NCBI RefSeq assembly: GCF_021341665.1
Contig: NZ_JAJTTH010000011.1
Span: 124,001 to 188,000, forward strand
Direction of reading: 5' to 3'
From: Pseudomonas sp. Au-Pse12
GTDB taxonomy: Bacteria > Pseudomonadota > Gammaproteobacteria > Pseudomonadales > Pseudomonadaceae
DNA: 64,000 bases
Below are positions 25,212-35,164 of this stretch, piece by piece. The position numbers were made by a program, and so were the translations under genes. Numbering within the stretch: position 1 is the stretch's first letter; each line of letters opens with the position of its first letter. The notes below the pieces were generated by a model. It saw nothing but the letters and a program-made list of their open reading frames with translations, ran no database searches and was not told where the DNA came from.

Positions 25212-26674
25212 TGTCTCTTAGCCTGAACAAGATTTTCGCCCATGCCGGTCGCGACCTGCTGATTCGCGAGCTGACCCTGGACAGTCGCAATGTGCGTGCC
25301 GGGGACCTGTTTCTGGCGGTGCCCGGCGCCAAGTTCGATGGTCGTGCACACATTGCCGATGCACTGCAGCGCGGGGCGGCGGCCGTGGCCTATGAAGTGG
25401 AAGGGGCAACTGTGCTGCCGCTGACCGACGCGCCGTTGATTCCGGTCAAGGGCCTGGCTGCGCAGCTTTCGGACATTGCAGGGCGCTTCTATGGCGATCC
25501 GAGCCGTCAGCTGAACCTGGTGGGCGTGACCGGCACCAACGGCAAGACCAGTGTGACTCAATTGGTGGCCCAGGCCCTGGATCTGCTGGGGCAGCGTTGT
25601 GGCCTGGTGGGCACGCTGGGTACCGGTTTCCATGGCGCGCTGCAAAGCGGTCTGCACACCACACCGAATCCGATTGCCGTGCAGGCCACCTTGGCTGACC
25701 TGAAAAATGCCGGGGCCAAGGCCGTGGCTATGGAAGTTTCGTCCCATGGCCTGGATCAAGGGCGCGTGGCAGCACTGGCCTTCGATGTCGCAGTGCTGAC
25801 CAACCTGTCCCGTGATCACCTGGATTATCACGGGACCATGGAAGCCTATGGTGCGGCCAAGGCCAAACTCTTTGGCTGGACCGACCTGCGTTGCCGGGTG
25901 ATCAACCTCGACGATGATTTCGGCCGGCAATTGGCTGCCGACAAGCACGAGTCGCGACTGATCACTTACAGCCTCGAAGACTCCGCGGCTTATCTGTACT
26001 GCCGCGAAGCGCGCTTTGATGACGATGGCGTGCGCGCGACCCTGGTGACCCCGCAAGGTGAGCACCATCTGCGTAGCTGCCTGCTCGGGCGCTTCAACTT
26101 GAGCAACGTGCTGGCTGCAGTGGGGGCGTTGCTGGGCCTTGAATATGCGCTGGATGAAATCCTCGCGGTCCTGCCCAAGCTGGAAGGCCCCGCCGGACGC
26201 ATGCAGCGCCTGGGTGGCGGTACTCAGCCGCTGGTGGTGGTGGACTACGCCCACACGCCGGACGCGCTGGAAAAAGTCTTGCTGGCCCTGCGCCCACACG
26301 CCAAGGGGCGCCTGCTGTGCCTGTTCGGCTGTGGCGGTGATCGCGATCGCGGCAAGCGTCCCTTGATGGCTGAAGTGGTCGAGCGCCTGGCCGATGGTGT
26401 GCTGGTGACCGACGACAACCCGCGTACTGAAGAGCCCGCGCAGATTTTTGATGATATTCGTGCTGGCTTCAGTGCTGCGCAAAAGGTTGAGTTCATCGCC
26501 GGTCGCGGGCCGGCGATTGCGCGCTTGATCGCCTCTGCGTCGGCCGATGACGTCGTGGTGCTGGCGGGCAAGGGGCATGAGGATTACCAGGAAATCAATG
26601 GCCAGCGACATGACTTCTCCGATCTCGCCGAGGCGGACAAGGCCTTGATCGCGTGGGAGGCGGCCCATGCTTAA
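25211..26674 (+). CDS. murE: UDP-N-acetylmuramoyl-L-alanyl-D-glutamate--2,6-diaminopimelate ligase
   Basis: A 487-residue Mur ligase that adds meso-diaminopimelate to UDP-MurNAc-dipeptide using ATP. The ATP-binding loop GTNGKTS is at 108-114, and the DNPR motif that selects diaminopimelate over lysine is present in VTDDNPRTEEP near residue 400. Three-domain length is normal. It overlaps murF by 8 bases. Confidence 0.97.
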   Translation: MSLSLNKIFAHAGRDLLIRELTLDSRNVRAGDLFLAVPGAKFDGRAHIADALQRGAAAVAYEVEGATVLPLTDAPLIPVKGLAAQLSDIAGRFYGDPSRQLNLVGVTGTNGKTSVTQLVAQALDLLGQRCGLVGTLGTGFHGALQSGLHTTPNPIAVQATLADLKNAGAKAVAMEVSSHGLDQGRVAALAFDVAVLTNLSRDHLDYHGTMEAYGAAKAKLFGWTDLRCRVINLDDDFGRQLAADKHESRLITYSLEDSAAYLYCREARFDDDGVRATLVTPQGEHHLRSCLLGRFNLSNVLAAVGALLGLEYALDEILAVLPKLEGPAGRMQRLGGGTQPLVVVDYAHTPDALEKVLLALRPHAKGRLLCLFGCGGDRDRGKRPLMAEVVERLADGVLVTDDNPRTEEPAQIFDDIRAGFSAAQKVEFIAGRGPAIARLIASASADDVVVLAGKGHEDYQEINGQRHDFSDLAEADKALIAWEAAHA

Positions 26675-28049
26675 AGCCATGCAACTCAGTGAAGTTTGCG
26701 CTCCATTGGACGCCCGCCTGATCGCGGGCGACGCTCGTTTTAGCGGAGTCAGTATCGATAGCCGGGCGATCCAGGCCGGCCAGCTGTTTGTTGCCTTGAC
26801 GGGCCCGCGTTTTGACGGCCATGACTACCTGAATGAAGTGGCGGCCAAGGGCGCCGTGGCGGCTTTGGTTGAGCGTGAAGTGCCCGACAGTACGCTGCCG
26901 CAATTGCTGGTCAAGGACACACGGCTGGCGCTCGGGCAGTTGGGCGCTTTGAATCGCGCCGCCTTCAGCCGTCCGGTCGCTGCAGTTACTGGCTCCAGCG
27001 GCAAGACCACGGTCAAGGAAATGCTTGCCAGCATCCTGCGTACCCGTGGTCCGGTGCTCGCCACCCGGGGCAACCTGAACAATGATCTGGGTGCGCCGCT
27101 GACTTTGCTGGAGCTGGCCCCGGAGCACACGGCTGCGGTCATCGAGCTGGGCGCATCGCGCATTGGCGAGATTGCCTACACCGTGGCCATGACTCGCCCG
27201 CATGTGGCGATCATCAACAACGCCGGTACCGCTCACGTTGGTGAGTTTGGCGGGCCGGAGAAGATCGTCGAGGCCAAGGGTGAAATCCTTGAAGGCCTTG
27301 ATGGCACTGGTATTGCGGTGCTCAACCTGGATGACAAAGCCTTCCCGATCTGGAAGGCCCGCGCTGCAGGTCGTCAGGTGCTGAGCTTCGCCCTGGACAA
27401 CAAGGCGGCCGATTTCTACGCCTCCGATATCGGTCGTGATGCCCGTGGTTGCCCGTCCTTCAAACTGCACAGCCCCAAGGGGGTGGAAGCGGTACAACTG
27501 AACTTGCTGGGCACCCACAACGTGGCCAATGCCCTGGCCGCGGCGGCCGCTGCCTACGCCATGGGCGTTTCGCTGTTCGGTACCGTCACTGGCCTGAATG
27601 CGGTGCAGCCGGTCAAGGGGCGTACCGTCGCCCAATTGGCCAGGAACGGCATGCGGGTCATCGATGACACTTACAATGCAAACCCCACCTCAATGTGCGC
27701 CGCCGTTGATATACTCGCCGGCTTTTCCGGCCGCACCGTCCTGGTGCTCGGAGACATCGGCGAGTTGGGCGAGTGGGCGGAGCAGGGGCACCGCGAAGTA
27801 GGTGCATATGCCGCTGGCAAGGTTTCGGCCCTGTATGCCGTTGGCCCGATGATGGCTCACGCCGTTGCCGCTTTCGGCGAGCATGCGCGCCACTTCGCCA
27901 GCCAGGCTGACCTGATTGCCGCCTTGGGCGTCGAGCAAGACCCAAATACCACCCTTTTGATCAAAGGATCGCGCAGCGCGGTGATGGAAAACATCGTCGC
28001 GGCTTTGTGCGGCTCCCATCTTCAAGAAAAAGACGGAGAGAAACATTAA
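26667..28049 (+). CDS. murF: UDP-N-acetylmuramoyl-tripeptide--D-alanyl-D-alanine ligase
   Basis: A 460-residue Mur ligase that adds D-Ala-D-Ala to complete the UDP-MurNAc-pentapeptide. ATP loop GSSGKTT at 109-115, adenine-pocket motif DTYNANPTSM near residue 333 and domain-3 block LVLGDIGELGEW near residue 356. Starts inside murE; the stop TAA shares its last base with the mraY ATG. Confidence 0.96.
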   Translation: MLKAMQLSEVCAPLDARLIAGDARFSGVSIDSRAIQAGQLFVALTGPRFDGHDYLNEVAAKGAVAALVEREVPDSTLPQLLVKDTRLALGQLGALNRAAFSRPVAAVTGSSGKTTVKEMLASILRTRGPVLATRGNLNNDLGAPLTLLELAPEHTAAVIELGASRIGEIAYTVAMTRPHVAIINNAGTAHVGEFGGPEKIVEAKGEILEGLDGTGIAVLNLDDKAFPIWKARAAGRQVLSFALDNKAADFYASDIGRDARGCPSFKLHSPKGVEAVQLNLLGTHNVANALAAAAAAYAMGVSLFGTVTGLNAVQPVKGRTVAQLARNGMRVIDDTYNANPTSMCAAVDILAGFSGRTVLVLGDIGELGEWAEQGHREVGAYAAGKVSALYAVGPMMAHAVAAFGEHARHFASQADLIAALGVEQDPNTTLLIKGSRSAVMENIVAALCGSHLQEKDGEKH

Positions 28050-29131
28050 TGCTGCTGCTGCTAGCGGAGTACCTGCAACAGTTCTACAAAGGCTTCGCGG
28101 TCTTTCAGTACCTGACCCTGCGCGGGATTCTCGGGGTACTGACTGCGCTGTCTTTGGCGCTGTGCCTGGGTCCGTGGATGATCCGTACTCTGCAGAACCG
28201 CCAGATCGGCCAGGCTGTGCGTAATGACGGTCCGCAATCCCATCTCTCCAAATCGGGCACGCCAACCATGGGCGGCGCACTGATTCTTTCGGCCATTGGT
28301 ATCAGCACCCTGCTGTGGGCGGACCTGCGCAACCACTATGTGTGGGTCGTGCTGGTGGTCACCCTGGCCTTCGGTGCCATCGGCTGGGTTGACGACTATC
28401 GCAAGGTGATCGAGAAGAACTCCCGTGGCCTGCCCAGCCGCTGGAAGTATTTCTGGCAATCGGTGTTTGGCCTCGGCGCCGCGATCTTCCTTTATATGAC
28501 TGCCCAGAGCCCGGTGGAAACCACGCTGCTGATCCCGATGCTCAAAGACGTGAGCATTCCGCTGGGTGTCGGTTTTGTGGTCCTGACCTATTTCGTCATC
28601 GTCGGTTCGAGCAACGCGGTCAACCTGACCGACGGCCTCGATGGCCTGGCGATCATGCCGACGGTGATGGTCGGCGGCGCGCTGGGGATCTTCTGCTACC
28701 TGTCGGGTAACGTGAAGTTCGCCGAATACCTGCTGATTCCTTATGTACCGGGAGCCGGTGAGCTGATTGTCTTCTGCGGCGCGCTGATTGGCGCCGGCCT
28801 GGGCTTCTTGTGGTTCAACACCTACCCGGCGCAAGTCTTCATGGGCGACGTCGGCGCGCTGGCGCTGGGCGCGGCCCTGGGCACTATCGCGGTGATCGTC
28901 CGTCAGGAAATCGTCCTGTTCATCATGGGCGGCGTGTTCGTGATGGAAACCCTGTCGGTGGTGATCCAGGTGGCTTCCTTCAAATTGACCGGTCGCCGGG
29001 TGTTTCGCATGGCGCCGATTCACCACCACTTTGAACTCAAGGGCTGGCCCGAGCCGCGTGTGATCGTCCGTTTCTGGATCATCACCGTGATTCTGGTGCT
29101 GATCGGCCTTGCCACCCTGAAGCTGAGGTAG
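28049..29131 (+). CDS. mraY: Phospho-N-acetylmuramoyl-pentapeptide-transferase MraY
   Basis: A 360-residue inner-membrane enzyme with about ten helices that transfers phospho-MurNAc-pentapeptide to undecaprenyl phosphate, making lipid I. Conserved cytoplasmic motifs are GTPTMGG near residue 70, WVDDYRKV (catalytic Asp pair) near residue 113, NAVNLTDGLDGLA near residue 190 and the HHHFE loop near residue 324. ATG 28049 overlaps the murF stop by one base; longer in-frame extensions inside murF are not needed. Confidence 0.97.
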   Translation: MLLLLAEYLQQFYKGFAVFQYLTLRGILGVLTALSLALCLGPWMIRTLQNRQIGQAVRNDGPQSHLSKSGTPTMGGALILSAIGISTLLWADLRNHYVWVVLVVTLAFGAIGWVDDYRKVIEKNSRGLPSRWKYFWQSVFGLGAAIFLYMTAQSPVETTLLIPMLKDVSIPLGVGFVVLTYFVIVGSSNAVNLTDGLDGLAIMPTVMVGGALGIFCYLSGNVKFAEYLLIPYVPGAGELIVFCGALIGAGLGFLWFNTYPAQVFMGDVGALALGAALGTIAVIVRQEIVLFIMGGVFVMETLSVVIQVASFKLTGRRVFRMAPIHHHFELKGWPEPRVIVRFWIITVILVLIGLATLKLR

Positions 29132-29136
29132 AACGA

Positions 29137-30483
29137 GTGTCTCTGATCGCTTCTGACCACTTCCGCATCGTTGTCGGCCTCGGCAAGAGCGGCATGTCCC
29201 TGGTTCGCTTCCTGGCGAACCGGGGCGTTGCCTTTGCGGTGGCCGATACGCGGGAAAATCCACCTGAACTGGCCACGCTGCGGCGTGACTATCCGCAGGT
29301 GGAAGTGCGTTGTGGCGAGCTGGATGTCGAATTTCTGTGCCGTGCCGATGAGCTCTACGTGAGCCCTGGCCTGGCCCTGGCGACCCCGGCCCTGCAGGCC
29401 GCTGCTGCCCGTGGGGTGAAACTGTCCGGTGATATCGAGCTGTTCGCGCGTAACGCGAAGGCGCCGATCGTTGCAATCAGCGGCTCCAATGCCAAGAGCA
29501 CGGTGACCACCCTGGTGGGGGAAATGGCCGCCGCGGCGGGCAAGCGTGTGGCGGTGGGAGGCAACCTCGGCACCCCGGCCCTGGATCTGCTCAGCGACGA
29601 CGTCGAGCTGTACGTGATGGAACTGTCCAGCTTCCAGCTGGAGACCACTGATCAACTGGGCGCTGAAGTGGCCACCGTGCTGAACATCAGCGAAGACCAC
29701 ATGGATCGCTACAGCGGCCTGCCGGCGTACCACCTGGCCAAGCACCGGATTTTCCGTGGTGCCCGCCAGGTGGTGGTCAACCGTCAGGACGCCTTGAGTC
29801 GTCCGCTGATGAGTGAAGGCCTGCCGTGCTGGACCTTCGGCTTGAGCCAGCCTGATTTCAAGGCGTTCGGCCTGCGGGAAGAGAACGGCGAGAAATACCT
29901 GGCCTTCGAATTCCAGGACCTGATGCCGGTGCGCGAGTTGAAGATCCGCGGTGCCCATAACCAGTCCAACGCCCTGGCGGCATTGGCCCTGGGCCATGCC
30001 GTGGGGTTGCCGTTCGATGCCATGCTCGCGGCCCTGCGCTCCTTTACCGGTCTCGAGCACCGTTGCCAGTGGGTTCGCGAGCTTGACGGCGTGGGCTACT
30101 ACAACGATTCCAAAGCCACCAACGTCGGTGCCGCGCTGGCGGCCATCGAAGGCCTTGGCGCCGACATCGAAGGCAAGATCGTGCTGATCGCCGGTGGCGA
30201 CGGCAAGGGCGCCGAGTTCAAGGACCTGCATGACCCGGTGGCAGCCAACTGCCGCGCGGTGATCCTGATGGGGCGCGACTCCGACAAGATTGGTGCCGCT
30301 ATCGGCGATGCCGTGCCGCTGATTCGTGCCAGTTCGCTGGTCGAAGCGGTCGCGCAATGCCGCGCCGCCGCACAGCCCGGCGACGTGGTGCTGTTGTCGC
30401 CGGCCTGCGCCAGTTTCGACATGTTCAAGAATTACGAAGACCGTGGTCACCAGTTCGTCCGCGTTGTGGAGGAGCTGGCATGA
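29137..30483 (+). CDS. murD: UDP-N-acetylmuramoyl-L-alanine--D-glutamate ligase
   Basis: A 448-residue Mur ligase that adds D-glutamate. The N-terminal Rossmann part opens with IVVGLGKSGMSLVRFL, the ATP loop is GSNAKST at 116-122 and the adenine-side motif YYNDSKATN is near residue 325. GTG start at 29137, five bases after the mraY stop. The stop overlaps the ftsW ATG by 4 bases. Confidence 0.96.
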   Translation: MSLIASDHFRIVVGLGKSGMSLVRFLANRGVAFAVADTRENPPELATLRRDYPQVEVRCGELDVEFLCRADELYVSPGLALATPALQAAAARGVKLSGDIELFARNAKAPIVAISGSNAKSTVTTLVGEMAAAAGKRVAVGGNLGTPALDLLSDDVELYVMELSSFQLETTDQLGAEVATVLNISEDHMDRYSGLPAYHLAKHRIFRGARQVVVNRQDALSRPLMSEGLPCWTFGLSQPDFKAFGLREENGEKYLAFEFQDLMPVRELKIRGAHNQSNALAALALGHAVGLPFDAMLAALRSFTGLEHRCQWVRELDGVGYYNDSKATNVGAALAAIEGLGADIEGKIVLIAGGDGKGAEFKDLHDPVAANCRAVILMGRDSDKIGAAIGDAVPLIRASSLVEAVAQCRAAAQPGDVVLLSPACASFDMFKNYEDRGHQFVRVVEELA

Positions 30484-31697
30484 ACCTGAGAAACATCATC
30501 AAGCCTTATCCATCGCCGATCATCACGGGGCGCGGTATCGACCTCGACTTCCCGATGCTCGCCGGTTGCCTGACCCTGCTCGGCCTTGGCCTGGTGATGA
30601 TTGCCTCGGCGTCCACCGAAGTGGCTGCGGCGCAGTCGGGCAGCGCCCTGTACTACATGATTCGCCACCTTATCTACATCCTGCTCGGCCTGGGTGCCTG
30701 CATCGTCACCATGATGATCCCGATCGCCACCTGGCAACGCCTGGGCTGGCTGATGCTGATTGGTGCCTTTGGCTTGCTGGTGATGGTGATCATTCCGGGG
30801 ATCGGTCGTGAAGTGAACGGCTCGATGCGCTGGATCGGCTTCAGCTTCTTCAACGTCCAGCCTTCCGAAATCGCCAAGGTGTTCGTGGTGATTTACCTCG
30901 CCGGCTATCTGGTACGCCGCCAGAAAGAAGTGCGCGAGAGCTGGATGGGCTTTTTCAAACCGTTCATCGTTCTGCTGCCGATGGCCGGGCTGTTGCTGAT
31001 GGAGCCGGACTTCGGCGCCACCGTGGTGATGATGGGGGCCGCTGCGGCCATGCTGTTCCTCGGCGGGGTCGGGCTGTTCCGTTTCTCCCTGATGGTGGTC
31101 CTGGCGGTTGCTGCCGTGGTCCTGTTGATCCAGATGCAGCCCTATCGCATGGCGCGTCTGACCAACTTTGCCGACCCTTGGGCCGACCAGTTCGGCGCCG
31201 GCTACCAGTTGTCCCAGGCATTGATCGCTTTCGGTCGCGGCGAGTGGCTGGGCGTGGGCCTGGGCAACAGCGTGCAGAAGCAGTTCTACCTGCCGGAAGC
31301 GCACACCGACTTCGTGTTCTCGGTACTGGCCGAGGAACTGGGCGCGGTAGGGTCGCTGTGCACGGTGGCGCTGTTCGTGTTCGTCTGTATTCGCGGCATG
31401 TACATCGGCCTGTGGGCCGAGAAGGCCAAGCAGTTCTTTGCCGCCTACGTGGCGTACGGTCTGTCGTTCCTGTGGATCGGCCAGTTCCTGATCAATATCG
31501 GCGTGAACGTCGGCCTGCTGCCGACCAAAGGTCTGACCCTGCCATTTCTCAGTTACGGCGGCAGTTCGTTGGTGATCTGCTGCGCCTGTCTCGGCTTGTT
31601 GCTGCGCATCGAGTGGGAGAGCAGAACCCACTTGGGCAGTGAGGAGATGGAGTTCAGTGAAAGTGACTTTGCCGAGGAGCCTCTCCATGGGCGCTAA
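30480..31697 (+). CDS. ftsW: Septal peptidoglycan polymerase FtsW
   Basis: A 405-residue SEDS glycosyltransferase with about ten membrane helices that polymerises lipid II at the septum with FtsI. Family signatures include GREVNGSMRWI near residue 101, LMEPDFGATVV near residue 174 and the loop ending LPTKGLTLPFLSYGGSS near residue 350. ATG 30480 overlaps the murD stop. The tail overlaps the start of murG by 11 bases. Confidence 0.96.
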   Translation: MNLRNIIKPYPSPIITGRGIDLDFPMLAGCLTLLGLGLVMIASASTEVAAAQSGSALYYMIRHLIYILLGLGACIVTMMIPIATWQRLGWLMLIGAFGLLVMVIIPGIGREVNGSMRWIGFSFFNVQPSEIAKVFVVIYLAGYLVRRQKEVRESWMGFFKPFIVLLPMAGLLLMEPDFGATVVMMGAAAAMLFLGGVGLFRFSLMVVLAVAAVVLLIQMQPYRMARLTNFADPWADQFGAGYQLSQALIAFGRGEWLGVGLGNSVQKQFYLPEAHTDFVFSVLAEELGAVGSLCTVALFVFVCIRGMYIGLWAEKAKQFFAAYVAYGLSFLWIGQFLINIGVNVGLLPTKGLTLPFLSYGGSSLVICCACLGLLLRIEWESRTHLGSEEMEFSESDFAEEPLHGR

Positions 31698-32757
31698 CGT
31701 GCTGATCATGGCGGGCGGCACCGGTGGCCACGTGTTCCCGGCGCTGGCCTGTGCCCGCGAGTTCCAGGCCCGAGGCTACAGCGTGCATTGGCTGGGTACC
31801 CCTCGCGGCATCGAAAACGATCTGGTTCCAGGCGCCGGGTTGCCATTGCACCTGATCAACGTCAGCGGGCTGCGGGGCAAGGGCAAGCTGTCGCTGCTCA
31901 AGGCGCCGTTTGTACTGATCAAGGCGGTGCTCCAGGCGCGGCGGGTCATTCGCCAGTTGAAACCGGTCTGTGTCCTGGGTTTTGGTGGTTATGTGACCGG
32001 CCCTGGCGGTGTTGCCGCCAAGTTGTCTGGAGTTCCAGTCATCGTTCATGAACAGAACGCTGTGGCCGGTACCGCCAATCGGCTGCTGGTGCCGTTGGCG
32101 GCCCGAGTCTGCGAAGCTTTCCCGGACACCTTCGGAGCCTCGGACAGCCGCCGCACCACGGGCAACCCGGTACGCCCCGAACTGTTCCTCGAAACACCGC
32201 GCGAGGCCCTGGCCGGACGCAAGGCGCGTTTGCTGATCCTGGGCGGAAGCCTGGGGGCAGAGCCGTTGAACAAGTTACTGCCGGAAGCCCTGGCCCAGGT
32301 CGCCCCCGAACTGCGCCCGGAAGTGTTTCATCAGGCTGGTAAAAACCACGATGAAGTGACTGCAGAGCGCTATCGCGCCGCTGGCGTCGATGCGCAGGTG
32401 CAGCCCTTTATCAAAGACATGGCCCAAGCCTATGGCTGGGCCGACCTGGTGGTCTGTCGCGCAGGCGCGCTGACCGTCAGCGAACTGGCTGCCGCCGGTC
32501 TGCCCTCGATGCTGGTGCCCTTGCCCCATGCGATCGACGATCACCAGACCCGCAATGCCGAATATTTGGCTCGTGAAGGCGCTGCCTTCCTGATGCCGCA
32601 AAGAACGACTGGTGCTGCGGACCTTGCCGCTCGCCTGACAGAGGTTTTGATGCAACCAGAACGACTCGACAACATGGCCCAGGCCGCTCGCCGCCTGGCC
32701 AAGCCCGGCGCCACCCACGACGTAGTGAATATCTGCCTGGAGGTGGCCCATGGTTGA
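31687..32757 (+). CDS. murG: UDP-N-acetylglucosamine--N-acetylmuramyl-(pentapeptide) pyrophosphoryl-undecaprenol GlcNAc transferase
   Basis: A 356-residue GT-B glycosyltransferase that makes lipid II from lipid I on the cytoplasmic membrane face. The N-terminal lipid-I loop is MAGGTGGHVFPALA at residues 8-21, a second glycine loop is LGGSLGAEPLN and the UDP-GlcNAc site is CRAGALTVSELAAAGLP near residue 258. It starts at ATG 31687, 11 bases inside ftsW, and overlaps murC by 8 bases. Confidence 0.97.
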   Translation: MGANVLIMAGGTGGHVFPALACAREFQARGYSVHWLGTPRGIENDLVPGAGLPLHLINVSGLRGKGKLSLLKAPFVLIKAVLQARRVIRQLKPVCVLGFGGYVTGPGGVAAKLSGVPVIVHEQNAVAGTANRLLVPLAARVCEAFPDTFGASDSRRTTGNPVRPELFLETPREALAGRKARLLILGGSLGAEPLNKLLPEALAQVAPELRPEVFHQAGKNHDEVTAERYRAAGVDAQVQPFIKDMAQAYGWADLVVCRAGALTVSELAAAGLPSMLVPLPHAIDDHQTRNAEYLAREGAAFLMPQRTTGAADLAARLTEVLMQPERLDNMAQAARRLAKPGATHDVVNICLEVAHG

Positions 32758-34207
32758 GAATCAGAAAGCCATGCCGCAGCCGGAGATGCGCCGCATCCGT
32801 CGTATCCACTTCGTCGGTATCGGCGGCGTGGGCATGTGCGGGATTGCCGAGGTATTGCTGAACCTGGGCTACCAGGTATCCGGCTCCGACCTCAAGGCGT
32901 CGCCGGTCACCGAGCGCCTGGAATCCTTTGGTGCGCAGATTTTCATTGGCCACCGTGCCGAGAACGCTGCGATCGCCGATGTGCTGGTGGTTTCCAGCGC
33001 CGTGAACACCTCCAACCCGGAAGTCGCTTCCGCTCTGGAACGGCGTATTCCGGTGGTACCGCGGGCGGAAATGCTCGCCGAGCTGATGCGCTACCGTCAC
33101 GGCGTCGCCGTGGCCGGTACTCACGGCAAGACCACTACCACCAGTCTGTTGGCTTCGGTCTTTGCCGCCGGCGGCCTGGACCCGACGTTCGTCATCGGTG
33201 GCCGACTGAATGCAGCGGGCACCAATGCACAGTTGGGCACCAGCCGTTACCTGATTGCCGAAGCCGACGAAAGCGATGCCAGCTTCCTGCACCTGCAACC
33301 GCTGGTGGCCGTGGTTACCAACATCGACGCTGACCATATGGCGACCTACGACGGCGACTTCAACAAGCTGAAGAAAACCTTCGTTGATTTCCTGCACAAC
33401 CTGCCGTTCTACGGGCTGGCGGTGATGTGCCTGGACGATCCGGTGGTGCGTGAGATCCTGCCGCAGGTCAAGCGTCCGACCGTGACCTACGGCTTCAGCG
33501 AAGAAGCCGACGTGCGCGCCATCAATGTACGTCAGCAAGGCATGCAGACCTTCTTCACCGTGCTGCGTCGCGACCGCGAGCCGCTGGACGTGTCGGTGAA
33601 CATGCCGGGCAACCACAACGTGCTCAATTCCCTGGCGACCATCTGCATCGCCACCGACGAAGGCATCAGCGACGAAGCCATTGTCCAGGGCCTGTCGGGC
33701 TTCCAGGGCGTGGGCCGGCGCTTCCAGGTCTACGGCGAACTGCCGGTGGAAGGCGGTCACGTCATGCTGGTGGACGACTATGGGCATCACCCGACCGAAG
33801 TCGCCGCGGTGATCAAGGCCGTGCGTGGCGGTTGGCCGGAGCGCCGTCTGGTGATGGTCTACCAGCCGCATCGTTTCAGCCGTACCCGCGATCTGTACGA
33901 CGATTTCGTACAGGTGCTGGCCGATGCCAACGTGCTGCTGTTGATGGAGGTCTACCCGGCCGGTGAAGAGCCGATCCCGGGGGCCGACAGCCGTCAGCTG
34001 TGCCACAGCATTCGTCAGCGTGGGCAACTGGATCCGATCTACATCGAGCGTGGTGTCGACCTGGCGCCATTGGTCAAACCGTTGCTGCGCGCTGGCGACA
34101 TCCTGCTGTGTCAGGGGGCCGGTGATATCGGTGGCCTGGCGCCGAAACTGCTCAACAGCCCGCTGTTCGCCGGTGCTGTGGCCGCTGGCAAGGGAGTGTC
34201 GAAATGA
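32750..34207 (+). CDS. murC: UDP-N-acetylmuramate--L-alanine ligase
   Basis: A 485-residue Mur ligase that adds the first amino acid, L-Ala. N-terminal UDP-binding motif HFVGIGGVGMCGIAEVL at 20-36, ATP loop GTHGKTTT at 123-130 and domain-3 block DDYGHHPTEVAA near residue 344. Overlaps murG and, by 4 bases, ddlB. Confidence 0.97.
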   Translation: MVENQKAMPQPEMRRIRRIHFVGIGGVGMCGIAEVLLNLGYQVSGSDLKASPVTERLESFGAQIFIGHRAENAAIADVLVVSSAVNTSNPEVASALERRIPVVPRAEMLAELMRYRHGVAVAGTHGKTTTTSLLASVFAAGGLDPTFVIGGRLNAAGTNAQLGTSRYLIAEADESDASFLHLQPLVAVVTNIDADHMATYDGDFNKLKKTFVDFLHNLPFYGLAVMCLDDPVVREILPQVKRPTVTYGFSEEADVRAINVRQQGMQTFFTVLRRDREPLDVSVNMPGNHNVLNSLATICIATDEGISDEAIVQGLSGFQGVGRRFQVYGELPVEGGHVMLVDDYGHHPTEVAAVIKAVRGGWPERRLVMVYQPHRFSRTRDLYDDFVQVLADANVLLLMEVYPAGEEPIPGADSRQLCHSIRQRGQLDPIYIERGVDLAPLVKPLLRAGDILLCQGAGDIGGLAPKLLNSPLFAGAVAAGKGVSK

Positions 34208-35160
34208 CTGCTGCCTACGCCAAGCTGTTCTCCACCGTGGCACCGGGCGACTTCGGTCGGGTAGCGGTGCTCTATGGTGGCAAGAGCGCCGAGCGCGAAG
34301 TGTCGCTGAAGTCCGGCGAGGCCGTACTCGAAGCCCTGCAGAGCGGCGGCGTGAACGCTTTCGGTATCGACGTCGGCGACGATCTGCTGCAGCGTCTGTT
34401 GAGCGAGAAGATCGACCGCGCCTTCATCATTCTCCACGGACGCGGCGGTGAAGACGGCAGCATGCAAGGCCTGCTGGAGTGCCTGGGCATTCCTTATACC
34501 GGCAGCGGTATCCTGGCGTCGGCCCTGGCCATGGACAAGCTGCGCACCAAGCAGGTGTGGCACAGCCTGGGCATTCCGACTCCGCGCCACGCGGTATTGA
34601 GCTCCGAGGCCGACTGTATTTCCGCGGTGGCGGAACTGGGCTTGCCTTTGATCGTCAAACCGGCTCATGAAGGCTCCAGTATCGGTATGGCCAAGGTGAC
34701 TTCCGCGCCCGAATTGATCGACGCATGGAAGGCGGCCAGTACCTACGATTCGCAAGTGTTGGTCGAGCAATGGATCCAGGGTCCGGAGTTCACCATCGCG
34801 ACCCTGCGTGACCAGGTGTTGCCACCGATCGCCCTGGGCACTCCCCACACGTTTTACGACTACGACGCCAAGTACCTGGCTTCCGATACTCAGTACCGGA
34901 TCCCGTGCGGGCTCGACAGCGCCAAGGAACAGGAACTGATGGAACTCACGGCGAAAGCCTGTGAGGCGCTCGGTATCGCCGGTTGGGCGCGTGCCGATGT
35001 GATGCAGGACGCCCAGGGGCAGTTCTGGTTCCTGGAAGTGAATACCGCTCCGGGCATGACCGATCACAGTCTGGTGCCAATGGCCGCCCGTGCGGCCGGT
35101 CTGGATTTCCAGCAGTTGGTATTGGCCATCCTGGCAGCCAGTCTTGAGGCGAGAGGTTAA
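34204..35160 (+). CDS. ddlB: D-alanine--D-alanine ligase (DdlB type)
   Basis: A 318-residue ATP-grasp ligase that makes the D-Ala-D-Ala dipeptide used by MurF. Signatures are VLYGGKSAEREVSLKSG near residue 22, the HGRGGEDG motif near residue 79, VKPAHEGSSIGM near residue 157 and the Mg-binding VNTAPGMTDHSLVP near residue 280. ATG overlaps the murC stop by 4 bases. Confidence 0.96.
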   Translation: MTAAYAKLFSTVAPGDFGRVAVLYGGKSAEREVSLKSGEAVLEALQSGGVNAFGIDVGDDLLQRLLSEKIDRAFIILHGRGGEDGSMQGLLECLGIPYTGSGILASALAMDKLRTKQVWHSLGIPTPRHAVLSSEADCISAVAELGLPLIVKPAHEGSSIGMAKVTSAPELIDAWKAASTYDSQVLVEQWIQGPEFTIATLRDQVLPPIALGTPHTFYDYDAKYLASDTQYRIPCGLDSAKEQELMELTAKACEALGIAGWARADVMQDAQGQFWFLEVNTAPGMTDHSLVPMAARAAGLDFQQLVLAILAASLEARG

Positions 35161-35164
35161 GTCC

